In this document: positions 22,304 through 33,404 of the stretch, in pieces
Layout of the letters: the number at the start of each line of letters is the position of its first letter
Position numbering within the stretch: position 1 is the first letter of the stretch
Source: Actinernus sp. WN-2022
Taxonomy: Eukaryota > Cnidaria > Anthozoa > Actiniaria > Actinernidae
Assembly (NCBI GenBank): GCA_030867875.1
Contig: JAOWCC010000577.1
Location: 81,263,740 to 81,327,739 of the forward strand
Direction of reading: 5' to 3'
DNA length: 64,000 nucleotides
The notes under the pieces: generated by a model
The model's database searches: none
Told to the model about the DNA's origin: nothing
Seen by the model: the letters and a program-made list of their open reading frames with translations, nothing else
Made by a program: the position numbers and the translations under genes

Positions 22304-22539
22304 TATATATGATTTATGATTAATGCCATTCTTCGCTATAGTAAAATTGCAAGAAAATGACTACGAGGAGATCCTTCATAGATAAGCCCTGTGGTTCCTC
22401 TGGACTTCATCGCCTTTCCCCTTATTTTTTTCTTTCGCTTTTACAGTACATCTATCATGAAATATAGCAGCATTTTAGTTGTAAGATTAATTTAGTGTAT
22501 AACCTTATCCATGTTTGTAACTATTGCTCTTCAACTTAC

Positions 22540-22594
22540 TTCCTTGACCAAGGAACATCAGGGCTGAAACAGTAATGACAAACACCTTCCACAT
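22540..22594 (-). CDS. MACPF-domain protein, exon 1: start codon and signal peptide
   Basis: ATG at 22594-22592 opens 18 codons reading MWKVFVITVSALMFLGQG, a short basic start followed by a hydrophobic core: a classic secretory signal peptide. The exon ends 1 nt into the next codon at a GTAAGT donor (from 22539), which matches the 2 nt start of exon 2. Together the eight exons give 516 codons up to the left edge. The roughly 22 kb gene has introns full of transposons. Confidence 0.7.
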
Positions 22595-22737
22595 AGTGGC
22601 GTGACGTTCTCCTGAAACGTAACACCAGCATATTAAAAAACATATATTCAACAACCGCCAATTTTCTCGCAATCTGATTGCCTAATTTTCATCATCAATA
22701 AGAGGACAGACACATAGCTGACGTCATTCGTCACACA

Positions 22738-23460
22738 GTGTGCGCATTTCGATGCACTCTGTTGAGGTTTGTGAACATGACATTTGCATTACGGCGTCAT
22801 TTTAATACAACTACCAGAATCCTTTTCAAATTATTTTCTCATTCAAATTTCTCAACTCCTTTGAGAGTTTCGAGGCAATGGTCCAAAATGCGGAAATCCA
22901 GTCTGAAGCTTCTGGGTGTTACCTTTGACGAAAACCCTTGTAACTGGGACATTCATTTAGAGCACTTGTTGTCAAAAGCCAGTAGTCGTTTATACATTCT
23001 ACGAGTTTGTAAATATTATGTTTTTTCAGCCAGTTATCTGGACCTTCTCTTTCAGAGTCTCATTTTATCTATTTTTACATATGCCTTGGAGGTATGGGGT
23101 TGTGCCTTCTATTGTAAATATCTTAGTCGTATAGATATATTTTTTTGCCAGAGCTTTTAAGTCAGGATTTTCTAAAAAGTGTTATCGCATCTTAGATATT
23201 CTGGCTGAAACGGATATGAAGTTGTGGGAGAGAATTATTGATCCACGTACCACAACTGCCTTAGCTGACTTACTCCCTCCTGTGAAAACACGCAAGCTTC
23301 GAGACGGGACATTCTTATATTCTTCCTCGTGTAAGAACAGAACGCTTTAAGAGCGTTTTTATAAATATATGTTTATTCAGCGATTTATAATCCAAACACG
23401 TCTGTTGTTTGGAATTTGTTTCCTTGATTATCAATAAAAACTTATTATTATTATTATTAA
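22738..23460 (+). pseudogene. LINE reverse transcriptase thumb relic
   Basis: Translation shows LLGVTFDENPCNWDIHLEHL, SKASSRLYILRVCKYY and LSIFTYALEVWG, the end of a non-LTR RT palm and thumb. A second frame after 23161 gives the C-terminal part (CYRILDILAETDMKLW), so one frameshift separates them. It ends in an (ATT)n tail near 23445-23458. Confidence 0.7.
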
Positions 23461-23639
23461 AATGAAAGGAACAAAAGAATCCGCGCAAAGAGTTCTGGTA
23501 GTTGTAATATGTGACGTCATCATGCAAATGTCCTATTCAGATTGTCATGGTAACCTCTGATCCAAAGGGCAAGAACATGAGGATTTTACAAGCATTTCAT
23601 AACTGATAAAAGTTTGCCATTCGTCAAAATGTTGCTCTC

Positions 23640-24702
23640 GAATAGAACAAAACTGACGCCACACTGCAAATCAACATCTGCAAGAGTGAACTGGCTGACG
23701 AGTGCTCGAGTGCAGTTGACCAACTCAGCATATATGACCTGGGCTAAAAATAGCTGCAAGCCATGTAATATTTCCAAGTGCAATGCGCTTTCTCTAAGAA
23801 AGGGAATAATTGTTCATTTATTCATTTCCCCCCTGTAAATAGTATTAATCAGATCGATTCTATCAAAATACTAGGTATTACATTCCAAAGTAGCTGTAGG
23901 TTCACATCAGACTTCATATCATGACAAGTCTGCGGTACGTCAACGGTTTTCCCTGTGAATACACTTATTTTTCACATACGATACTTAAATCTTTCACAGT
24001 TGTAAATATTAGGTACATCGGACATTTGGAAAAAGAGCGTTTTTATACTCCTGAGTGAGATGGAAATTGTGAGTTATTTTGGTTTTGGCAGAATTTTTTT
24101 ACAGGAACTAAAATTTCTCATAGCTTTAACTGCTGACCAAATGCACAGTTTAACACCTATCCCAGAGTTCTATGCAGGAAGAAATAGAGGAAGAAATTGG
24201 TACCAAACATGGGCGAATTTGCTTCATTTTGAAGGGATTTCGATGGAACTTTGTGGACGTGGATTCTTCAACTGGAAACTCACTTACACAGCGATGGGCA
24301 GTTTCGTAATTTTGCGATTTTGAGTGTTTTTAAATCCAAAAAGGCAAGGTAAATTGCAAACCTAAAGGCCTGAATGTTCGGTTACCAGCTACTGGGCTCT
24401 TCTTATATTATACAAGAATCCGCCGCGGAAAATGGAATATCTATGAAAGGCATTGAGGTATGGAGCTTTCAATTCTTCATGTTACAAGCGTGTTTTCGTA
24501 ATAATTAAAAGGGCTCCAATAACAGTAAATGTGTGCGTTCGCTCTACCAACATGGAGCAAGTCGAATATATCGCAAAGGAAAAAGCATTCATGTGTTGTT
24601 TATTTTAACATAAACCGGAAGGGCATAACTAGCAAACTGTATCGGCGGTCCGGCAAATTTGGAATGAAGATCACATTTGCTTGAAACGGTGAAAATTGAT
24701 TT
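23640..24702. other. Intergenic, no gene recognised
   Basis: AT-rich sequence between two LINE relics. Short frames here do not resemble any protein family I know. Confidence 0.35.
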
Positions 24703-25310
24703 ATGCTTCATACATTCTTTGTAAAATCTGAGGATATTTTAGAGTCATTTATTTTAGAAACCGCTTACGTACCGAGGGCTCAATGTCCGAGATTTCTGGC
24801 GATGAAATGCCTTTTCGTCAAGAAGGCTACAACCAGTATGAAATTGACCTTCTCTGTCATAATATTGCATTACCTAAGATTAGTTATGGACTTTCTGTAT
24901 ATGCTGCTTCATTACCTGACTTAACTACTGTTCAGAACTTTTTAACTAGATGCTACAAACGCAAATACATCTCTAATCCTATTAGTGTTTACGAGCTCCT
25001 TGAGAAATCAGACCTTGCAATTTTCAATAAATTACGCAAAAAGCCTGATCTTCCTCTGTTTTACCTACTGTCCAAGGTCGATCGAAGAATCATCGTTCAG
25101 GCTTTGAAATAAAAGCAGCCTACTACCTAAAGTTTATACAGAGCGTTTCAAATAGATTAATATTTAAATATAAACTAACTATTAATTAAATTAATTACAT
25201 CTGTAATTTCTTTTAATATTAGTATTCTCTGATTTGAATCAACTATTGTAACTAATGATATGTAGTATTTATCGATGGAATAAAGGCGTATTATTTTTAT
25301 TATATTTTCT
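24703..25310 (+). pseudogene. LINE reverse transcriptase C-terminal relic
   Basis: The frame at 24783-25112 gives ALPKISYGLSVYAASLPDLT and QNFLTRCYKRKYIS with LLEKSDLAIFNKL, the C-terminal domain of a different non-LTR family. The T-rich stretch near 25295-25310 may be its 3' end. 5'-truncated. Confidence 0.55.
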
Positions 25311-25622
25311 GCGAATTTGTGGTTGGCTTTGTGATCAGTTCGACCTATTTCAAATTCACAAGTCTTGAAGTAAAGAAATATATTTAGTTCGTTTTTTAAA
25401 ATATCTTGTTCAGGATATTTACATCACGTTCTAAAGTAGAAACAAACAGTTAGAGTAGCTTAGAATAAATGTTTACGTTTGTACTTTTCGACTCGAAGGT
25501 CGTTTGACACACTCGTTTGAAGCTAAAAGTGTTTTACCGTTGTAAAAAACCTAATTGAAGTTAGTATTTTATGTGCTATTTGAATCGATTCGATTTGGCT
25601 GAAGCCCCAGTCAAACCATAGT

Positions 25623-25893
25623 TAATAGAGTGGAATGGTTATGAAACCCGGCAAACTTCAAACGACTAACAAAGGCGCTGAGATTTATGTTGGAACGGGA
25701 TAAGACAAAAGATTGTGCACGGTCATAGTTCATTAGCGTCCCCTGAACGACTGAACTCACATATTTCTATTGGTTGATTGATTAACACATTGGAATTTCT
25801 ATTGTGTTTTGTGCACTGTAATTGTTGAAAAAAAGCTAACAAAGACATGTAACAAAGAAGATCGCTGGGTTTCATAACCATTCCACTCTAATA
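25623..25893. mobile_element. MITE nested in the left end of a larger element
   Basis: Inverted ends TAATAGAGTGGAATGGTTAT and its complement. It interrupts CCATAGTTA...TTTATGAAACC, which is continuous (inverted) at the right end of the larger element near 27640. Confidence 0.65.
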
Positions 25894-27640
25894 AAGTGTT
25901 TATGAAACCAAATTTTGCATCTTTATTTTATTGCAGAATAATAAAGTCCATTCTTTTCTGATTATCAATATTAGATTTATTTTTCAGTTCTGCCTTCGGA
26001 AAGGTCTCTTTTTCGCCATTCAAATTGACTACTTTATGCTAAAAACTGTCCGGGGCCTGGAACCGAATCCGCCATTACAATGACGTCACTGTGAGGACTC
26101 GCAAGTCACAATTCCTAAATATGATCATGTAAGACGACACGCATTTCTACCAAAAAATATATATATAATAAAGCACAATACAATTCAATACAAAAAATGA
26201 AATACGGTAGAACGCAACGTACACAATACTTAACAAATAAAAGATGGCTCTCTTTGTTCTATAAAAATAATTATGCACGCTCGAGTTCTTGAAAAATTGC
26301 GGATGCACGAGCAGAACGCGGGTGCATTTAGCAGCATTTCAAGACCTCGAAAGTACATTATTTTGTTATAGAACAAGGAGAACCATCTTTTATCTGTTTT
26401 ATAATATAAACTTCAATCTAGACGAATGAAAGTAAGCTATCAAATTTTAAGAACCCACATAAAAATCTAACAAAGCAAACTGACTACAGCAAAAACTCCA
26501 TTTTACTGAACTTGGCTTGTTTACGACATTTCTCGTCGCTGATACGATTGGTTCAATTCTGACAGCTTGACATTGACGATCTGACAGCTCGTTTTTAATT
26601 GGATGAAATAACCTGCTATAAAAAGAACATGACGAATGATAAAAATGAAAGTCAGAAACTGCAAGACTGCCGGCCGCAAACGGGCTGTAGAATTGTCAAC
26701 TGATCAAAACTGTTGCAGTAAACACAAGTGCTTTCTTTTTACAATGTATGGTCAGCACAGGAGAAGTTAATCTGCACATCGTGATGGTGTTGAAAATGCC
26801 TGATGGAAAAACATTCACAGAGAAAGCGTTTATAATATAGCGAATTCTGAAACTGAGTTACGTGAGTTGAGGTTCCCGACTATATTTTCTACAACAACTG
26901 CATCGTTGTCAGACACTGGCTATTTATTCTGTGTTCTGAAAAAGGATATTTTCATTATCCCAAGGAACAGTGTTTAACTGCTGCTCTGATGGAAGTGAGT
27001 TGCGTAGCTTTTGAGGCTCAGGTCGACTATACCGTATACGGCTTTCGAAATTCTGGATTCTTTGCAAGTTTTATCGTCCGTTTTTCATTCACGAACATTC
27101 AGGTTCCACTTAAACGAATTTCTACAGGAAACCAGAGAAACCCGATATTGTATTCTTTGCCATTCACTGTTCTGGCTTCAGCATAAAAGTGCAGGAGTAA
27201 TAAAGTTATCGTCGAGTTCTTGGTGAGTCATTTCTTGTAGCTGTGTTGTATCAAACTGTGAATGAGTAACACTGTCAGTATATTAGAACTTCAATGTCCA
27301 TTGTATTTTGGCGTAGGATAAAGTTAAATACGGAAAGAAAACCAAGGCCACCAGCCACACAATATCTTCCACCTCCTCGCTTATTTTTAGCTTTCTCTGA
27401 ATCTTTCTCGCTGGAATCCGCCATGTTTGTAACAACGAGTCCTCACAGTGACGTCACGCAGCTCATTTGGCCGCGCGGCAAACCGGACAGTTTTTAGCAT
27501 AAAGTAGTCAATTTGAATGGCGAAAAAGAGACCTTTCCTAAGGCGGAACTGAAAAATAAATATACTCTTGATAATCAGAAAAGTATGAACTTTATTTTTC
27601 TGCAATAAAATAAAGATGCAAAATTTGGTTTCATAAAGAC
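25894..27640. mobile_element. 1.75 kb DNA transposon with about 200 bp inverted repeats
   Basis: Left (25894-26100) and right (27415-27640) ends are inverted copies: TTTATGAAACCAAATTTTGC, ATCTTTATTTTATTGCAGAA and AGGTCTCTTTTTCGCCATTC, with GACGTCACTGTGAGGACTCG further in. No transposase frame inside, so it is non-autonomous. A hairpin MITE (26232-26398) is nested within. Confidence 0.7.
26232..26398. repeat. Hairpin MITE nested in the 1.75 kb element
   Basis: AACAAATAAAAGATGG...TTGTTCTATAA and its inverse near 26370-26398; similar in design to 21208-21392. Confidence 0.6.
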
Positions 27641-28681
27641 TAACTATGGTCAAACCAGTAGACCCATTTAGTTATCCATGCGTTAAAGGGACTGTGTCAC
27701 GGTAAGACTTTACATTCGTTTTTCCAGTCCGGAAACAGCTATTTCCACCGATTTTGATATGAACTAACGAACCTCTCGGCCATGTGGAACAAAAGCAAAT
27801 ATGCAAAAATGACTAACAAATAGTGTATATAAACAGTCTCCATGGAAAATATTGAAAATCCTTTCAATCAAGCACTGAGGGAGGGAAGTTTAACTGTTTG
27901 TATCCAATTAACAGCCACTAAACGAGCGATTACTCGATACATGGGCAGTGCCATGACATAGCCCCTTTAACCAGAAATAAAAGAAACAATACACAAGGGA
28001 GTGGTCACATGATGTAAAATGGGACAACACAGAGCCAAGCTGAAGAGGTGTATTCAATGAAAACGTCCAGCATATCCCAATCCAACGTGTTGGGATGGCT
28101 CTGGGGCCGGACCATTAGGAAAATAAAGGAGAGCATTTTTAGAGCACATATTGTTTTGGTTTATTTCTTTGCACGAAATATTTTCCTAGTTTATAGTTTT
28201 TCAAATTTACCCAAGAGAGATACCTTATTCATAATGGTGTCACAGCGAGGCCAGCTGCCTCGGCTTGTCACAGGAAGAGAAAAAGCAACAGTCGATGGAG
28301 CAAATTAATATTAATTTCCTTATGGCACAAAAGAACACGACAGTGTGGTACATAGAAACTAAAACATTTCTGATCGGACCAATTTTGCGATCTTTGTGAC
28401 ATCTGGCCCCTCGAACGGGCATGAGATATGAATATAAAGGTGAATGGCAGCCCTGGACAGTGCTTTGTACCCTCCCAGGTTTTCCATTTTTATCTCAATG
28501 GGTGGCGTATACCGGAACTTCCTGTTTAAGACATTCGGCTTCTAGGACGGACCTGTTTTTTTTCTCTCGTTTATTTTCTTTTCTTGTTTACCTGTGAACT
28601 CTAACCACAAATTAGTGACAAAACTTCGTCTTGTGTTTACTGATCGGTTAGGGTATTTTGTATGGTCGGTTTAGGGAGTTT
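27641..28681. other. Intergenic, no feature seen
   Basis: About 1 kb without recognisable gene or strong repeat. Confidence 0.35.
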
Positions 28682-28849
28682 AATTCACTCTTTTCACCTG
28701 GCGGCCATCTTAGATTCAAAGCGAGGCAACTTTTGTTTATGCCAGGTGAGCCTCATTTTGATTATCCCTCACTACGAGGCTGACCTGGCAAAAACAAAGG
28801 ATTGCCTCGCTTTGAATCCAAGATGGCCACCAGGTGAAAAGAGTGAATT
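28682..28849. repeat. Palindrome, arms of about 70 bp
   Basis: AATTCACTCTTTTCACCTGG and its inverse bound the element; GGCCATCTTAGATTCAAAGC is repeated inverted near 28805-28835. Young MITE-like hairpin. Confidence 0.7.
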
Positions 28850-31434
28850 GTATTTAGTGTGTGTGACTTTTCAGACCAAGGGCGTTTTGAGGTATGGAAA
28901 CAGGTCACTACTTCTAGGTTTTTGTACATCTATTCCCCATCTTGCAAAGCTTAGTACTCTGGGAATGTCATGTAATACTGAATGGAAAGCAGGAATTATA
29001 AAAGTAAAACCTGAAGAGATAAGATGACTGGCCATTTAGCTGGATACGAGAATTAAAAAGTGATTTGAAGATTAAGGTTACTGAACTTCGCCTGTCATAT
29101 ATTAGCAAGCCCAAACAACACATTTCTTAAGTCCACACTGCCCAACGCATTTAATCTACTCTGTCCGCCATCTTGGAAATACGAAACTGAGCACGCGCAC
29201 TAGTGACTGACGAAAGCCGCAGTACATTTATACGCAGGCTCAGAAATTACCTAGAGTTCTTTTAATGGTTACAAATTGACAGCGATGATATGCAAATGAT
29301 CATTGGCTGTCGGACGTTCGTGAATTAGCCAGAAAAACGGCTATGGCTAAACTACGCCGGAAAATGGTTTTGCTGAACCGAAAATATTGCTAATTTTGCA
29401 ATTACGATTTTTTTATGGTGAAACGTACGAACTATAACCACAACGTCAATCAAATTGAAATTGAAATCCATTGTTTGTTGAGATAAATGTTTTGTCTGCT
29501 GTCATGGAAGAATGCATTATATTGTCGTGTCTAACAAAAATAGGAGGCCTCGAAAGCTGCTCTTCGTCTTGGGCGTTCGGTAGCGCTCGACAACATTGTG
29601 ATTTGCCAAAATGTTTGTTTGCACGTAAACCGTTTTGGCGTTGACAGTTGTTTTTTTTCTTTGCAAAAGAAACACAATTCGTCGAGTCAACAAAAATGAG
29701 ATTTGCGTTCGACATTGTCAGTTTGTCAAATCATAGGATTTAGCTATAGTAAAACGTAAACAACAGTTGTTGGCAATTTAAGCAAAAAAGCATATACAAG
29801 ATTAAACGTTGTTAAGATATTTTTATCAAATTTGGTCGATCGAGTATTCTAGTTTTTCTTCTTTCTTTTCTCGCAGTTTTGAATAGAAGCCGAGGTCAAT
29901 AAAATATTAAATCTGTAGAACTTTAGGAAGCCAATGCTTATTCAACATTCATCTTTAATACATTTGTCTTTAACTAAAAAGTATTCCCACAAACAAAATA
30001 TTGATACAATTAGGTGATTCCAATAACTTTTGGGAAACAACAATATGTTTGTATCATAGCTGCCAGTCAGATCAACAGTTTAACGCAATTGTCCCTTTTT
30101 CGCATTTGAAAATTCCGACAGATATTAATTTCACAAATGACAGAACTTCAGTCTACTGAATTGTGACAACAGTATATTTAACAAAACACTCACCTCTCAA
30201 TCAACAGAAACTGTTTGTGTTTAACCCCTCTGTCAAAAGTGTTTCGAAACGATTAAACATTTGACCATTTAAGTACCTGCAATTATCTCATGAGCTAGAA
30301 AAACAACAAAGGACTAGAACTGAGCTAGTAACAGGTGAATCAATTAACCAAGCAGGTAGGAAATACTTCAACAATTGAATATCTTCTTAAAGTTAAAGAG
30401 AAGCTTTTAATCTTCACACTTGAAAACATCTTGATTTCACATCGCACATTAGTAATTAATAAGAATATTCCCTGAAACAATGCTATTTTACTGCTTGCTT
30501 TTCAAATTACAACATTACACCTCAAACTGTTGAACGTCCGAGCCTCGACTAAGAAATTGAATCTGTGGCATTAATCGAGTGCAAAACCTTTCACGGGCTA
30601 TACAATGTAAATGAAGGTCAAAGGTAAATGTCTTCATTTATATAGCGCAAATTCTATATAAATATATTCAAATACTATTTACAATGGAGGACGTGACATA
30701 TACGGCTGCTATTGCCCACTTTAGAAAATAGTAAGGGGATGGGGCGAGTTCGGTTTCTTAAAGGCGCTTGGAATCGTTACTGGGGACACCCTAGTTTCAG
30801 AATACAAAGAAACATATAGCAAATATCGCAATTAACTGTCTACTCGTTTCTAAAGTCGCCGCAATTATTGTACAATACAATATACGATACGATATACGTT
30901 TATTTCACTCAAAACAAAAACAAATAATAAATTTAACAATAATTACTGAGTAGGCAGGACTGCTGAATAAACCAAGGGGTTATCGAGTCAGGAACACCTT
31001 TACAAGCAGGAGATATAGGGACAAGAAGCTAATAATTAATTAAAGACTAGTTATTACATTAATAAAAGAAGAATAACAATAAACTAATAAGATAAATGAA
31101 GTATATCGTAAGATGGATTACGAGAGGAGTTTAAGTAGCTCTAACAATAATTGGGTAGAGTTGAAGTAAAATATTAGTGAATTTTACTGTTCGTTTGAGT
31201 ATTCGTTAATTAACATAGCAGAAATACTTTTCTTAAATAAATTTCTGTTTTTGGATCTGATATGTTGAGGATCTGATATGTTGTTGTGGCGCAAAGTGCT
31301 GCTGTGCTGAGTGTTTATTGGAGACAATCCTCTACTCTTTCACAAAATAGCACAGCAGGTTATTTCACATCCTCCTCGTATAGATTAGAAGAGGAAGGAG
31401 ACAAGGCTAACAACTTATATGTCCCTGCCTAAGT
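28850..31434. other. Intergenic, mostly featureless
   Basis: About 2.6 kb with no gene seen. From about 31280 it resembles the SINE body seen at 20290 and 55560. Confidence 0.35.
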
Positions 31435-31505
31435 ACGTGGCCGCAGGTTTAGAACTTGTAACCTCCCGCACTCTAGACCGTGCTGTACCAACTGAGCTAA
31501 CCAGT
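31435..31505 (-). repeat. tRNA-derived SINE head, decayed
   Basis: Related to 20464-20538: AACCTCCCGCACTCTAGACC and CCAACTGAGCTAACCAG. The B box is damaged. A partial second copy follows to 31570. Confidence 0.4.
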
Positions 31506-32086
31506 TAACCCACGGCCTCCCGCATCTAGACCGTGCTCTACCAACTGAACAAATCAGTGAGGCGGTTGAACATCTAGAGTTTAGAACAGCTATTATATTT
31601 GTATTTGTTTATTGAAAGAGGCCAGGACATTTGTGTAGCTGTGAAGCCTTTATTCTGAACTTTAAACCGTGCACTACCAAATGAACAAACCAGCAAGGCG
31701 GTTGAATATCTAGTATATTTGTATTTATGTTTATTGAAAGAGTGTATCTGTGAAGCCTTTATTCTGGGCTTTAAAACCAGATCAACTTTTGTTCTATATC
31801 TACAGTATTTCTCAGGATTAAGGCTTGAATGGAACTGAAACCATTATCGTAAATGTTGTTGCTACGTCAGTTATTTTTGCGGTAAAACTTAATTTTGGCA
31901 TTAAAATAATAAAATATATATATTGCTAACTCTTGTGGAAGAGCTAATAGGCCTTTGCTAGGTTACCTAACGGCAGTCGAAAACTTTATCCTCGAGCTAA
32001 TGAGTATTCAGCTTTAAAGTGATCCTGAGCGTTAAACATCAAGCTAGTGTTTAGACAGCATGTTAAAACGTTTAAGCCGGTGTACC

Positions 32087-32200
32087 AGCGATTTCGCCCC
32101 CCCCCCCCGTGAATTCGCCCCCGGGGGGCGATATCGCTAGTGAATTCGCCCCCCCTTCCTCGCCCCCCTCTAGCGATTTCGCCCCCCCCCCCCTCCAACC
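32087..32200. repeat. Left GC-rich terminal palindromes of the Ginger1 element
   Basis: Alternating AGCGATTTCGCCCC, GTGAATTCGCCCCC and CTAGTGAATTCGCCCCCC blocks with long C-runs. They match the right end at 36608-36662 in inverted order and are the most G/C-rich sequence in this region. Confidence 0.65.
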
Positions 32201-32499
32201 TTTTAAAAGGTTATGAATACATGTTTTCCTTCTTATTATTACTGTAATTGGACGTGGAGAATAGTACGGCAAAAAGCTATCAGTAATGTGTATAAAGGCA
32301 TGTAATTCAATTTTATTTTAAAATCCACGCTTCACTTTTCTTCGACAAAATTCGTTACGGTAAACGCTGCAATTTTCATTCGCGCGAGCAGTGCAACAAG
32401 AAACTCTACAAGAGATTCAATCTGCAATGATTAGTTGTTAGTATTTCTTGCCTGAAGGTATTGATAACCCATAAATCCGCTTACTTTGAAAAAACTTTG

Positions 32500-33110
32500 C
32501 CGAATAAAGGAAGTGATACCGACTCGCGTGAAAACTTTCTGAATAAACAAGCTAATGAACTAATTTTAAAGATCTAAAACGGCGGGAAGTTTTAAAACTT
32601 ACCTTAGCTTCTCATATTTGGAAACAACTGCCAAATAGCCTGATGATTTTTACATGCATAAAAACCATAATGAAGTTGTCGTAATTATCGTGGTATGTAA
32701 GATTTTTATAACCCGTAATGCTCGCGTCGATCCGAAAGAACTTTGCCGAATAAAGGGGTGTGACCGACTCAAGTGCTTTGTTCTATTTTATTGATCACCT
32801 TTAAAAGAAAACTTCCTGAATAAACAAGCTAATGAAGTAATTAAGATCTAAAACGGCCGGAAGTTTTAAAATTTTCCTTAGCAAGTGGAACTCATATTTG
32901 GAAACAACTGCTGATTTTTATATGCATAAAAACCATAATGAAGTTGTCGTAATTATCGTGGTATGTAAGATTTTTATAACCCGTAATGCTCGCGTCGATC
33001 CGAAAGAACTTTGCCGAATAAAGGGGTGTTACCGACTCAAGTGCTTTGTTCTATTTTCAATTGATCACTTTTAAAAGAAAACTTCCTGAATAATCATTGA
33101 GCTAACGGTG
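32500..33110. repeat. 268 bp subterminal tandem repeats of the Ginger1 element
   Basis: ATGCATAAAAACCATAATGA occurs at 32654 and 32922, with GATCCGAAAGAACTTTGCCG, AAAACTTCCTGAATAA and CTAAAACGGC repeating around it; a third partial unit precedes. The repeats sit just upstream of the promoter and could bind the transposase or act in transcription. Confidence 0.65.
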
Positions 33111-33299
33111 CTTCTTAATTCGGTAATTGGATCAGTTTTAACTAGGAAAACCTTTCTGGATTAAAAGCATTCGCGTGCTTTGTTCTATCTTCAATTGAGC
33201 TTCGGATCAAAGTTGTAACCATTGTTTTTTTAACAAAAGCTTTGCTTATAGACCAATAAAAACAGATTGATTTTGATCCTTTTGTTTGCCCTCTACCAG

Positions 33300-33307
33300 T
33301 ATATAAG
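33300..33307 (+). promoter_or_regulatory. TATA box of the Ginger1 gene
   Basis: TATATAAG lies about 100 nt before the ATG at 33405, with a CCAAT-like GACCAATAAA about 50 bp further upstream. Position and sequence fit a pol II core promoter. Confidence 0.6.
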
Positions 33308-33404
33308 AGAGCTGGGGATGCAAGTTATCCACTAACATTTTGCTTCCAACACGAAAACTTCAGTCATACTATATATTGAAATCGAGCTAGATTTGTGATC
33401 GAGC

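Noticed and set aside
32072..32272. Gly-rich minus-strand frames over the Ginger1 left end
   Set aside because: Produced by C-runs in the terminal repeat; they are low complexity and overlap no gene signal.
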